Part shown: positions 6,987 through 13,764 of the stretch, piece after piece
Layout of the letters: every line of letters begins with the position of its first letter
Numbering within the stretch: position 1 is the stretch's first letter
From: Candidatus Aenigmatarchaeota archaeon
GTDB lineage: Archaea > Aenigmatarchaeota > Aenigmatarchaeia > QMZP01
Length of the DNA: 15,123 nucleotides
Assembly: GCA_030672885.1 (NCBI GenBank)
Contig: DAOVFN010000003.1
Span: 1 to 15,123 of the forward strand
Reading direction: 5' to 3'
Notes under the pieces: generated by a model
Told to the model about the DNA's origin: nothing
What the model saw: the letters and a program-made list of their open reading frames with translations, nothing else
Databases searched by the model: none
Made by a program: the position numbers and the translations under genes

Positions 6987-8435
6987 TTACCGGGCCTTCC
7001 TTACCATGGGGCCGCCCGGAGTGTCCTCAACAACGAAGCCCTTCTTTTTTATCGCGTCCCTTATCTTGTCGGCCTCACCGAAGTTCTTTTCCTTCCTCAG
7101 CTGCTCCCTCTCATTGGCCATGAGCATTATCTCATCAGGCACGCCTGAACCCATGGGAAGCTCATCGAGTCCCAGGCCCAAGACCCTGTCTATGTCAATC
7201 ATGAACCCATAGGCCTTGCCTGCGTCTTCCCTGCTGAGCCTTCCGGCGTCCCTCTCCCTGTTCACCCTGGTTATCAGGGAGAATATGGCCGAGAGCGCAT
7301 CGGATATCCCCAGGTCGTCATCCATTGCCTTCTCAAAATTCTCTCTTGTGTCCCTGATGATTCCGTCTATCCTGCTTCCCTTTACTGGTCCGGGTGGCTT
7401 GTGGCTGGCCATGTCCTGGACAAATGCCCTGATTTTGTTGAGTGTATTGGACGCTGCTTTGAGTCCCTTCTCTGTGAAGTTGAGCTTGGTTCTGTAGTGT
7501 GCTGATAGAAGGAGGTAGCGGATTGCAGTCGGGTCGTTGCCCTTCTTAAGCAGGTCCCTGAGGGTGAAGAAGTTTCCCAGGGACTTCGACATCTTCTTTC
7601 CCTCGACCAGGAGGTGCCTGGTATGCATCCAGTAGCGCACGAAGGTCTTGCCTGTCGCCCCCTCTGACTGGGCTATCTCGCAGTCGTGGTGGGGAAATAT
7701 GTTGTCCTCCCCTCCCGTGTGTATGTCCAGGGTCTCTCCGAGCATCTTTATTGACATGACAGAGCACTCTATGTGCCACCCAGGATAGCCCCTTCCCCAT
7801 GGGGAGTCCCACTGCATTGTGTGCCTGGGGTTGTGCACCCAGAGGGCAAAATCAAACGGGCCCCTCTTGTCAGGATTGTCCTCTACCCTGCCTCCTGCAC
7901 CTGCCTTGAGGTTCTTGAGGGTGTTTCCTGAGAGTTTCCCGTACTCCGGAAAGGAGGTGACATCGAAATAGACAGAGTTGTTGGACACATAGGCATGGCC
8001 GTTCTTGATAAGCTTCTCTGCGAGTTTTATCATCTCCTTTACGTGTTCCGTGGCCTTGGGGTATGCCATTGCAGGCTTTATGTTTAGCTTTTTTATGTCC
8101 TCAAAGAACGCCCCTGCATAGAAGCTGGATATCTGCCAGGGGTCCTTCTTCTCCTCCCTGGCCTTCTTCTCTATCTTGTCCTCTCCTGTGGAATCAGCCA
8201 CATCATCCATGGTCATGTGGCCGACATCGGTAAGGTTCATGACCTGGAGAACCCTGTAGCCCTTCCACTCGATGTATCTCCTGAGTATGTCTGCGAACAC
8301 ATAGGCCCGGAAATTGCCTATATGGGCATAATCATACACCGTGGGCCCGCAGTTGTATAGCCTGACCTCTCCCTTTCGGAGCGGCCTGAACACCTGCTTT
8401 TTTTTCGCCATCGTGTTATAGAACTTCAGTGCCAT
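6987..8435 (-). CDS. cysS: Cysteinyl-tRNA synthetase
   Basis: This is a full-length (482-residue) class Ia enzyme that charges tRNA-Cys. Its N-terminus (LKFYNTMAKKKQVFRPL) aligns with the start of bacterial CysS, supporting ATG 8435 over the internal ATG at 8411. The HIGH signature is HIGN (38-41), a variant seen in some CysS. The catalytic zinc ligands are Cys29, Cys224, His249 and Glu253, with spacing identical to E. coli CysS (Cys28, Cys209, His234, Glu238). KMSKS is at 281-285. The C-terminal region (about 360-482) is the helical DALR-like and tRNA-binding part. The gene heads an operon with the downstream metallo-hydrolase. Upstream lies the shared promoter cassette with tadC. AAGGTGG four bases before the ATG is a good ribosome-binding site, although the nearest TATA box is rather close for a leadered mRNA. 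Confidence 0.95.
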   Translation of the reverse strand: MALKFYNTMAKKKQVFRPLRKGEVRLYNCGPTVYDYAHIGNFRAYVFADILRRYIEWKGYRVLQVMNLTDVGHMTMDDVADSTGEDKIEKKAREEKKDPWQISSFYAGAFFEDIKKLNIKPAMAYPKATEHVKEMIKLAEKLIKNGHAYVSNNSVYFDVTSFPEYGKLSGNTLKNLKAGAGGRVEDNPDKRGPFDFALWVHNPRHTMQWDSPWGRGYPGWHIECSVMSIKMLGETLDIHTGGEDNIFPHHDCEIAQSEGATGKTFVRYWMHTRHLLVEGKKMSKSLGNFFTLRDLLKKGNDPTAIRYLLLSAHYRTKLNFTEKGLKAASNTLNKIRAFVQDMASHKPPGPVKGSRIDGIIRDTRENFEKAMDDDLGISDALSAIFSLITRVNRERDAGRLSREDAGKAYGFMIDIDRVLGLGLDELPMGSGVPDEIMLMANEREQLRKEKNFGEADKIRDAIKKKGFVVEDTPGGPMVRKAR

Positions 8436-8439
8436 GTTT

Positions 8440-8446
8440 CCACCTT
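8440..8446 (-). promoter_or_regulatory. Shine-Dalgarno-like site of cysS
   Basis: On the minus strand AAGGTGG is four bases before the ATG. Rpp30 has the same GGTGG at the same distance. If the TATA at 8451-8460 is the only promoter, the site would fall at or before the transcription start, so a longer upstream transcript may also exist. Confidence 0.5.
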
Positions 8447-8450
8447 GAGT

Positions 8451-8460
8451 AATTATATAG
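8451..8460 (-). promoter_or_regulatory. TATA box of cysS at the edge of the palindromic cassette
   Basis: On the minus strand CTATATAATT directly follows the inverted-repeat arm GTCCGATAC. It is centred about 21 nt before the cysS ATG, which is slightly short for archaeal TATA spacing. Confidence 0.5.
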
Positions 8461-8538
8461 TATCGGACAACTTTTTGGAATGATGTCCGATACGACTAGC
8501 AAAGGACACTTTCCAATTTGTTATGCCCTTCACTATAA
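8456..8538. repeat. Promoter-operator cassette copy 1 (between cysS and tadC)
   Basis: This 83-bp segment is 74/83 identical, with one 2-nt gap, to the reverse complement of 11414-11498. It contains the inverted repeat GTATCGGACA (8460-8469) / TGTCCGATAC (8484-8493), then AGCAAAGGACA (8498-8508) with a decayed partner TGCCCTTCACT (8524-8534). Half-sites GGACA/TGTCC begin at 8465, 8484, 8504 and 8524, i.e. 19, 20 and 20 bp apart. TATA boxes facing outward lie at both edges. Two helical turns between half-sites put them on one face of the DNA, as expected for an operator bound by a dimeric or cooperative regulator. Arms next to the TATA boxes would cover the TFB recognition elements, suggesting repression, which is inference. 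Confidence 0.8.
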
Positions 8539-8541
8539 TAA
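8534..8541 (+). promoter_or_regulatory. TATA box of the TadC-like gene
   Basis: TATAATAA is centred about 26 nt before the ATG at 8563 and predicts a leaderless mRNA. It abuts the degenerate arm of the operator cassette. Confidence 0.6.
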
Positions 8542-8562
8542 GCGGGTTGCGTTAATATAAAT

Positions 8563-10668
8563 ATGGGGCTTTTCGAGAGGAAGGATAAGCAAAAAAAAGG
8601 GAAGCGCATTCTTCCCATCGAGATGAGAAGAAGGGTGTCTCTACCCTCACAGACCAGGCCAAGGTTAAAGCTCACGTCAAGGGAGTACAGGCTGTTCAAA
8701 AAGGCAGATAAGCGCAAACCCGGATGGTACGAGCGCCTGGCCAATGCATCCTCAAAAATTCTTTCCGTCAAGGCCAGCAGGAGCATGAGGGAGGACCTTG
8801 AGAAGGCCATAGCATTCAGCGGGCTGCGAATCACCCCCGACGGTGTGATGTCGCTCTTTGTCATGACGCTTATCTCCTTTACGATGGCAGGCGCTGTCCT
8901 TGCCATAAACAGCATTATATCAGGCGGCGGCATGATTATGATAGGAGCGGGCCTCCTCATAGCCGCCATGGGCCTACTCGTGGGATACTATTTCATAAGA
9001 TACCCCATCAATCTCGTCAAGTCCATGAGGATTAAGGCATCCTCCCAGGTCGTGCTTGCCGTTCTCTATATGGTCATATCCATGAGGATCTCCCCGAACC
9101 TGGAGAGGGCGCTCTCTTTTGCGGCGTCCAATGTGTCAGGCGAGCTTGCCTGGGACATGAGGAGACTTATATGGGACATCGAGATGAGGAAATACTATTC
9201 TGCAAACGACGCGCTCACCGATTACATAGCAAAATGGAAGTCCGAGAACGAGGAGTTTGCCGAGGCCCTCAGGCTGATAAGGGACTCGGCGCATCACACC
9301 CCTGAGAGGGCCATGGGGGTGCTTGACCAGGCACTGGACGTGATACTCGATGGCACCAAGACCAGGATGAAGCATTATGCTCAGGACCTGAGGATGCCTA
9401 TCATGGTCATCCACATGATGGGTATAGTCCTTCCCATACTAGGGACCATCATGGCCCCGCTTGCCGCTGTGTTCATGTCAGACATGGTTGGCCCAATCCA
9501 CTTCATAATAGGCTACAATATAGTCCTGCCCATCACGATATTGTGGTTCATCAAGAACGCCCTGAGCAGGCGGCCCATGACGTTCTCCCAGGTGGACATC
9601 TCTGTGATTCCAGATATCCCAAAAGAGGGAACGTACAGAACAGGCAAGATGAACATACCTGTGCTGCCGCTGGCTGTGATAGTCTTCGTGGCCATAGCGG
9701 CGTTCCCCATAATGTTCTTCTCCCAGAACTATGGCCTGCTCTTTCCAGACCCAGACGAATCTGTTGTGCACGGGACATTCGAGCTGCTGATGTCCATGCT
9801 GATAGTGCTTGGGCTGGCGCTCAGCATGTCACTGTATTTTGTGCTCTCTAACATGCAGCGGTACCGGATACAGTCCAAGATACAGAAGACCGAAGGCGAG
9901 TTCGAGCTGGCGATGTTCCAGCTCGGGAACAGGATTTCCGGGGGGACCCCCACAGAGCTTGCTGTGGAGAAATGTGTGGGCGACATGAAGGACCTCGAGA
10001 TTGCGGGCCTGTTCAGGCTCACCCTCAGGAACATGCGCAACCTGGGCATGACGTTCGAGGGAGCGCTCTTTGACAAGAAATGGGGCTCCCTGCTCTACTA
10101 TCCCTCCAGGCTCATAGGGAACATAATGCTCGCGGTGACGGACACAGCCAGGACAGGCCTAAGATATGCTGCCGAGAGCATGCTGAGGATAGCCCGCTAC
10201 CTCAAGAACATCAGGGAAACCCAGGAATATATCAGGGACATACTCTCTGAAACGACATCGAGCATGAAGTTCCAGGCCTATTTCCTCACCCCTATGATAA
10301 CCGGGCTGATAGTGTCCATGTCCTCGGTGATAGTCCTGGTGCTTGACACGCTCGGGGAGTACCTGGACAGCGTCAATATGGGAAGCGCCATGGGCATGGG
10401 GGACTTCGCCACGGCATTCAATATGAAGGCCGGCATCTCGCCAGAGGTGTTCCAGCTCATTGTGGGAATCTATCTCATAGAGGTCGTGATGATACTGGGA
10501 ATCTTTCTCACCAAGATAAGCGAGGGCGATAACAAGATATCCCAGTGGTACAGTGTGGGCAGCATGCTTGCGGTATCTGTGGTGATATACTTTGTTGTGG
10601 CATTCATATCGAGCGAGATATTTGCCGGCCTGATAAAGTCCGCGCTTGAAGGCCTGATCATGTCGTAG
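8563..10668 (+). CDS. TadC/FlaJ-like type II/IV secretion platform membrane protein, two T2SSF domains
   Basis: This 701-residue integral membrane protein resembles archaeal type IV pilus/archaellum platform proteins (T2SSF family), which organise pilin assembly together with a secretion ATPase. A basic cytoplasmic N-terminus (1-90) is followed by two helices (about 96-120 and 123-146) and a soluble helical domain (about 150-275). Helices follow at about 279-303, 309-332, 365-386 and 405-430. A second soluble T2SSF-type domain occupies about 432-570, and the last helices are at about 573-597, 629-652 and 667-690. The first soluble domain (residues LERALSFAASN) and the second (residues TELAVEKCV) both carry the T2SSF pattern. 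The duplicated layout and length (about twice a bacterial TadC) are usual for archaea. No TadA/FlaI ATPase, prepilin or prepilin peptidase gene is nearby. Transcription starts from a TATA box in the shared cassette. Confidence 0.85.
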   Translation: MGLFERKDKQKKGKRILPIEMRRRVSLPSQTRPRLKLTSREYRLFKKADKRKPGWYERLANASSKILSVKASRSMREDLEKAIAFSGLRITPDGVMSLFVMTLISFTMAGAVLAINSIISGGGMIMIGAGLLIAAMGLLVGYYFIRYPINLVKSMRIKASSQVVLAVLYMVISMRISPNLERALSFAASNVSGELAWDMRRLIWDIEMRKYYSANDALTDYIAKWKSENEEFAEALRLIRDSAHHTPERAMGVLDQALDVILDGTKTRMKHYAQDLRMPIMVIHMMGIVLPILGTIMAPLAAVFMSDMVGPIHFIIGYNIVLPITILWFIKNALSRRPMTFSQVDISVIPDIPKEGTYRTGKMNIPVLPLAVIVFVAIAAFPIMFFSQNYGLLFPDPDESVVHGTFELLMSMLIVLGLALSMSLYFVLSNMQRYRIQSKIQKTEGEFELAMFQLGNRISGGTPTELAVEKCVGDMKDLEIAGLFRLTLRNMRNLGMTFEGALFDKKWGSLLYYPSRLIGNIMLAVTDTARTGLRYAAESMLRIARYLKNIRETQEYIRDILSETTSSMKFQAYFLTPMITGLIVSMSSVIVLVLDTLGEYLDSVNMGSAMGMGDFATAFNMKAGISPEVFQLIVGIYLIEVVMILGIFLTKISEGDNKISQWYSVGSMLAVSVVIYFVVAFISSEIFAGLIKSALEGLIMS

Positions 10669-10691
10669 CAATAGCTCCCGGATAGAGCGTT

Positions 10692-11375
10692 CTATTCGAT
10701 TTCAACCCCGGGCATGACCCACTTGCCAGAGAGCCGCTTCCTGTTCTCCCTCACCATCTGTCCAGAGAGTCCCCTCTTTGCGTCGGCATCTGTGAAGCCA
10801 AGGAGCCTTCCCATGGCAATGAGCTCTGACGGGGACCTCATGTCCCAGGGGTCCCTTGCACCTGACGCCAGGACAAAGGGAGCGCCAAACCTTCTGACCG
10901 CCCTGGCAGCCTCGGACATGGCAGAGAACTCCTGTATCCTCCCGAGCCTGTATGAGCACATGAGCTGGTTGAAGTCAAAACATATGGCTACGTTGTTCTT
11001 CTTGGCCAGCCTGGCCAGCACATGGTTTATGCCGCATCTGCCGTTGATGGCATGCCCGACAAGGATATCGGTCTCGGGTGTTTCAACGGCTGCCCTGTTC
11101 AGCTCCGGCGTGCCCCCGCAGACCACAACAACATCAGCAGCCTTTCTCACGCTGGCCACGTGTTTCCTTATCTGTTCGTGCATCTCGGTCTTTACCTCGA
11201 CGCCAAGGGCCAGGCGGGGCTTCGTTCTCCAGTCACGCTTTTCCCTGAACTTCCCGAGCCTGGTCAGGTCCTCTACTGGAACGACCAGGCACACCATGCC
11301 CAGACCGAGCTTCCTGCCCATTTCCAGAACCCTCTCAACATCAGCCGTCCTCACGCATAGGTCTGCATAATCCAT
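10692..11375 (-). CDS. rnp3: Ribonuclease P protein component 3 (Rpp30)
   Basis: This 227-residue protein is the archaeal RNase P subunit Rpp30, which binds the catalytic RNA with Pop5 and helps 5' maturation of tRNAs. It has the PHP-like TIM-barrel pattern: MDYADLCV at the start, VVVCGGTPELNRAAVE (about 89-104), DILVGHAINGRCGINHVLARLA (about 107-128), ICFDFNQLMCSYR (about 134-146), FVLASGARDPWDMRSPSELIAMGRLLGF (about 170-197). The ATG at 11429 would add 18 residues with no family match. ATG 11375 begins the conserved MDYADL and has GGTGG four bases upstream. The gene converges on tadC and diverges from pcm across the second promoter cassette. It is the right kind of gene to work on the intron-bearing tRNA nearby, though general tRNA maturation is its role. 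Confidence 0.9.
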   Translation of the reverse strand: MDYADLCVRTADVERVLEMGRKLGLGMVCLVVPVEDLTRLGKFREKRDWRTKPRLALGVEVKTEMHEQIRKHVASVRKAADVVVVCGGTPELNRAAVETPETDILVGHAINGRCGINHVLARLAKKNNVAICFDFNQLMCSYRLGRIQEFSAMSEAARAVRRFGAPFVLASGARDPWDMRSPSELIAMGRLLGFTDADAKRGLSGQMVRENRKRLSGKWVMPGVEIE

Positions 11376-11379
11376 GAAT

Positions 11380-11384
11380 CCACC
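11380..11384 (-). promoter_or_regulatory. Ribosome-binding site of Rpp30
   Basis: On the minus strand GGTGG lies four bases before ATG 11375 and decides this start over the upstream ATG at 11429. Confidence 0.65.
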
Positions 11385-11410
11385 ATTCCTGTGATGGGAG
11401 CTGGCCGGAT

Positions 11411-11419
11411 AAGTTATAG
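11411..11419 (-). promoter_or_regulatory. TATA box of Rpp30
   Basis: On the minus strand CTATAACTT at the edge of cassette copy 2 predicts a start near 11389. That leaves a short leader containing the GGTGG site. Confidence 0.45.
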
Positions 11420-11498
11420 CAAAGGACATAACAGACTTGAAATTGTCCTTTGCTGGTCGTATCGGACATCAGTCCAAAAAGTCTTGTCCGATACTATA
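11414..11498. repeat. Promoter-operator cassette copy 2 (between rpp30 and pcm)
   Basis: This 85-bp segment is inverted relative to copy 1 and is the better-preserved copy. It has two perfect inverted repeats: AGCAAAGGACA (11418-11428) / TGTCCTTTGCT (11444-11454), and GTATCGGACA (11459-11468) / TGTCCGATAC (11485-11494). The four GGACA/TGTCC cores start at 11424, 11444, 11464 and 11485, so they are 20, 20 and 21 bp apart. Each cassette edge runs straight into an outward TATA box. In both copies the GTATCGGACA pair lies next to a plus-function gene (cysS, pcm) and the AGCAAAGGACA pair next to the other (tadC, rpp30), so orientation relative to the genes is conserved. Confidence 0.85.
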
Positions 11499-11502
11499 AT
11501 AA
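11494..11502 (+). promoter_or_regulatory. TATA box of pcm
   Basis: CTATAATAA is centred about 26 nt before the ATG at 11525. The ATG at 11516 would be too close, so 11525 is the favoured leaderless start. Confidence 0.6.
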
Positions 11503-11524
11503 CTGAACCCCCCATATGAATATT

Positions 11525-12148
11525 ATGGGATTGGCTGATAAAAAGGAAGCGCTCATAAAGAGCCTCAGGAAGGAGGGCTGTCTGAAGAGTCCTGGTGTAA
11601 TCAGGGCGTTCATGGAGATTCCCAGGGAGGGTTTCGTCAGGCCTGAGGACAGGCCCTGGGCCTATTCTGACCACCCCCTCCACATAGGCTCGGGCCAGAC
11701 GATTTCGGCGCCGCACATGGTCGGGATTATGACATCATTACTCGAACCCGAGAAGACCGACAGGGTCCTTGAGATAGGGGCGGGTTCGGGATACCAGGCA
11801 GCCATATTATCCAGGCTGGTGGAACGTGTCTATACAGTGGAGCTTGAAAAAGAGCTCGCTGACCTGGCCAGGAGGAACCTCAAGAGAGCCGGAATAGGCA
11901 ATGTCAGGGTTGTCCATGGAGACGGCTCCCTCGGTCTTCAGGAGCACGCGCCATATGACAAGATAATGGTTACATGCGCAACCGACAGGCTATATCCTGC
12001 ATGGAAGGAGCAGCTCAGGGAGGGCGGAATTCTCCTTGCGCCCGTGGGTTCTGGATACCACCAGGAACTTACACTGGCAGTCAAGAGAAAGGGCGGCTTC
12101 AGGACAAAACACGTGCTTTCCTGTGTATTTGTCCCGCTGAGGCACTGA
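11525..12148 (+). CDS. pcm: Protein-L-isoaspartate O-methyltransferase
   Basis: This 207-residue cytosolic SAM-dependent enzyme methylates isoaspartyl residues in damaged proteins, starting their repair. The family order is intact: KSPGVIRAFMEIPREGFV (21-38), the active-site loop GSGQTISAPHMV (55-66), SAM motif I VLEIGAGSGYQAA (81-93), acidic VYTVELEKELA (about 102-112), HGDGSLG, and the C-terminal LLAPVGSGYHQELTLAVKR. Length is typical. ATG 11516 is in frame and adds three residues, but the TATA spacing favours 11525. The gene is alone on its strand, diverges from rpp30 through the duplicated promoter cassette, and converges on the glyoxalase II-like gene. Confidence 0.93.
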   Translation: MGLADKKEALIKSLRKEGCLKSPGVIRAFMEIPREGFVRPEDRPWAYSDHPLHIGSGQTISAPHMVGIMTSLLEPEKTDRVLEIGAGSGYQAAILSRLVERVYTVELEKELADLARRNLKRAGIGNVRVVHGDGSLGLQEHAPYDKIMVTCATDRLYPAWKEQLREGGILLAPVGSGYHQELTLAVKRKGGFRTKHVLSCVFVPLRH

Positions 12149-12188
12149 CTACATGACAGGAAGGCAACAGGGCAGAAAACAGGACCGC

Positions 12189-12848
12189 CTATCCATCATC
12201 CGGAACAGGCGCGCTTGACATGATTTCCCCCACGGTCTTGGGAGAGTTCAGAAGCACTACCTCGCCGTGGCCGGGAAGCATCCTCTTTACCTTGATACTG
12301 GACAGCCTGTCCAGAGACGCATTCATCTGCTCATCGTTTCCGCCGGGCATGTCTGTCCTGCCCATGCCGTCAGAGAGCACAGTGTCGCCAGTGAAGAGCG
12401 TCATGGTCTTGCTGTCATAGAGGCATATCGAGCCAGGTGTGTGGCCAGGGGTATGTATCACCTCGAGTTCCATTCCTCCAGCGCTTATGACGTCCCCCTC
12501 CTTCAGGCGGGTCTTGACCTCTCTGGGCTTGAGACTGCCGTCAAAGAACTCCGCATAGCTCATCTTGGAGTCCCCCTTCTCAACGACATCAGCGTCTGCG
12601 TCATGTATCGCAATATCCGCATTTATGAAATAGCCGTTCCCCCCTATGTGATCGAAATGGCTGTGGGTATTGATAATGCACTTGATGTCATTGAGGCTCA
12701 TTTTGAGCATCTTCATCATCTGGTAGAGCCTGGTGAAATTGAGACCTGTCCCAGAATCTATTGCTGTGTCACCTATGATGTATATATTGGAGTCTAGGTC
12801 GGATAGTTGAATAAGGGTGACGTCGCCCATCTTCTTGATGCCGCCCAT
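12189..12848 (-). CDS. Glyoxalase II-like metallo-beta-lactamase-fold hydrolase
   Basis: This 219-residue protein has a complete dinuclear metal site: THSHFDH (His62, His64, Asp66, His67), HTPGHTPGS (His136), FTGDTVLSDGMGRTD (Asp155) and LPGHGE (His194). The TPGHTPGS and GRTD patterns are those of glyoxalase II-like thioester hydrolases (PF00753), common in archaea. The real substrate is unknown: hydroxyacyl-thiol and persulfide substrates are alternatives. It lacks the C-terminal glutathione-binding helices of true glyoxalase II. The frame is open upstream to 12971, but those residues have no family resemblance. The ATG at 12848 lies about 27 nt after a strong minus-strand TATA box, so it is taken as the leaderless start. 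Confidence 0.85.
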   Translation of the reverse strand: MGGIKKMGDVTLIQLSDLDSNIYIIGDTAIDSGTGLNFTRLYQMMKMLKMSLNDIKCIINTHSHFDHIGGNGYFINADIAIHDADADVVEKGDSKMSYAEFFDGSLKPREVKTRLKEGDVISAGGMELEVIHTPGHTPGSICLYDSKTMTLFTGDTVLSDGMGRTDMPGGNDEQMNASLDRLSSIKVKRMLPGHGEVVLLNSPKTVGEIMSSAPVPDDG

Positions 12849-12870
12849 ATTATTTATTTGTCTGCAAAAG

Positions 12871-12880
12871 AATTTAAAAG
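12871..12880 (-). promoter_or_regulatory. TATA box of the glyoxalase II-like gene
   Basis: On the minus strand CTTTTAAATT is centred about 27 nt before the ATG at 12848. Confidence 0.6.
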
Positions 12881-12892
12881 ATAAGTGTTTTA

Positions 12893-12906
12893 GGGGAGAT
12901 TTCCCC
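12893..12906. terminator. Small GGGGA/TCCCC hairpin after rnhB
   Basis: GGGGA (12893-12897) and TCCCC (12902-12906) form a 5-bp stem lying between the rnhB stop and the promoter of the next minus-strand gene. It could mark the rnhB 3' end or be an operator beside the TATA box. A second small inverted repeat, ATGTGC/GCACAT, lies at 12931-12947. Confidence 0.25.
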
Positions 12907-12957
12907 ATGTTCATCACCGAGGGCGCAAGAATGTGCACGCGGCACATGAAACGAATG

Positions 12958-13650
12958 CTAGGGGCAGTCACTGGAGAGCCTGTTCCTGAACCAGGAGGTT
13001 AGCCTGGTCTGGAGCCTGTCGTTCTCCATAAGCTCTGCGGGGACCCATGATCTCCTTATGAAATTCGGGAACTGCTTGTTCCTGCTTATCCACTCACTCA
13101 GCCACTCCTTGGTCACGGGATCGCTGGGATAGCCAGAACCCAGGTTGCCGTGCTCCTCCCTGAGCTTGGCAATCTCTCTGTCCCTCTCGACCTTGGCCAT
13201 TATGGAGGCCGCCGCGACTATGGGATAGTTGAGATCTGCCTTGTGCTCCAGGACTATCTCTGGTTCGTGCTGTATCATTTTCTCCAGGAACTTTTTGAAC
13301 TTGAATAGGTTGATGTCAGGCGAGTCTATATAGACCTTGTCTGGCCTGAGGAAGCTTGCCACCTCGGCCATCTTGACGCCCTCTATCTGGTTGAGGTTCA
13401 TGCCACCCCTTCGGTGGGAATCTATCTTGCAGGCACCCACCTTGAGAATCACGATATCCTTGGCTGTCTTCTCAATGGCCTGGGCCAGCACCTCCCTCCT
13501 GGCAGGGGTAAGAAGCTTTGAGTCCTTTACGCCCATCTTTCTGAGAAGGGACTCGGTTTTCTTGTCGCAACTGACTCCCGCAACCACCAGGGGCCCGGCA
13601 ACTGCGCCGCGGCCCGCCTCGTCAATGCCTGCTATAATGATGTCTGGCAT
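12958..13650 (-). CDS. rnhB: Ribonuclease HII
   Basis: This 230-residue archaeal type 2 RNase H removes RNA primers and misincorporated ribonucleotides from DNA. The four catalytic acids are Asp10 and Glu11 in IAGIDEAGRG, Asp109 in VYIDSPD, and Asp139 in EHKADLNYPIVAAASIMAKV. The GRG motif that recognises the RNA-DNA junction follows at once. VKDSKLLTPARR (41-52) and the C-terminal GSGYPSDPVTKEWL (about 172-185) are typical. Length is normal for the archaeal form. The ATG is about 26 nt from the TATA box at 13671-13680, giving another leaderless start. Confidence 0.95.
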   Translation of the reverse strand: MPDIIIAGIDEAGRGAVAGPLVVAGVSCDKKTESLLRKMGVKDSKLLTPARREVLAQAIEKTAKDIVILKVGACKIDSHRRGGMNLNQIEGVKMAEVASFLRPDKVYIDSPDINLFKFKKFLEKMIQHEPEIVLEHKADLNYPIVAAASIMAKVERDREIAKLREEHGNLGSGYPSDPVTKEWLSEWISRNKQFPNFIRRSWVPAELMENDRLQTRLTSWFRNRLSSDCP

Positions 13651-13670
13651 GGTAAGGTATTGTGTTGCAA

Positions 13671-13680
13671 ATTATAAATA
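13671..13680 (-). promoter_or_regulatory. TATA box of rnhB
   Basis: On the minus strand TATTTATAAT is centred about 26 nt before the rnhB ATG at 13650. Confidence 0.6.
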
Positions 13681-13734
13681 GGTGGATTCATCGGCTACCA
13701 TATTATCATTTTCTCTATAAAAGAAATTAGAAAT

Positions 13735-13742
13735 GATATAAG
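13735..13742 (+). promoter_or_regulatory. TATA box of the LAGLIDADG pseudogene
   Basis: GATATAAG... at 13734-13742 is centred about 26 nt before the ATG at 13765. The pseudogene therefore seems to keep its promoter and its original leaderless start. Confidence 0.5.
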
Positions 13743-13764
13743 GCAGTCTCTTTTACAATTAATT

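Noticed and set aside
8456..8538. T-box or other RNA leader controlling cysS
   Set aside because: The two copies show no compensatory changes in the stems, similarity is at DNA level including spacers, half-sites are helically phased, and an identical cassette serves pcm and rpp30.
10692..11429. Longer Rpp30 starting at ATG 11429
   Set aside because: The extra 18 residues have no family match and would overlap the promoter cassette; ATG 11375 begins the conserved MDYADL and has GGTGG at the right distance.
12189..12971. Longer glyoxalase II-like protein starting at 12971
   Set aside because: The extra 41 residues run through the TATA box and into the rnhB end, and look non-coding.
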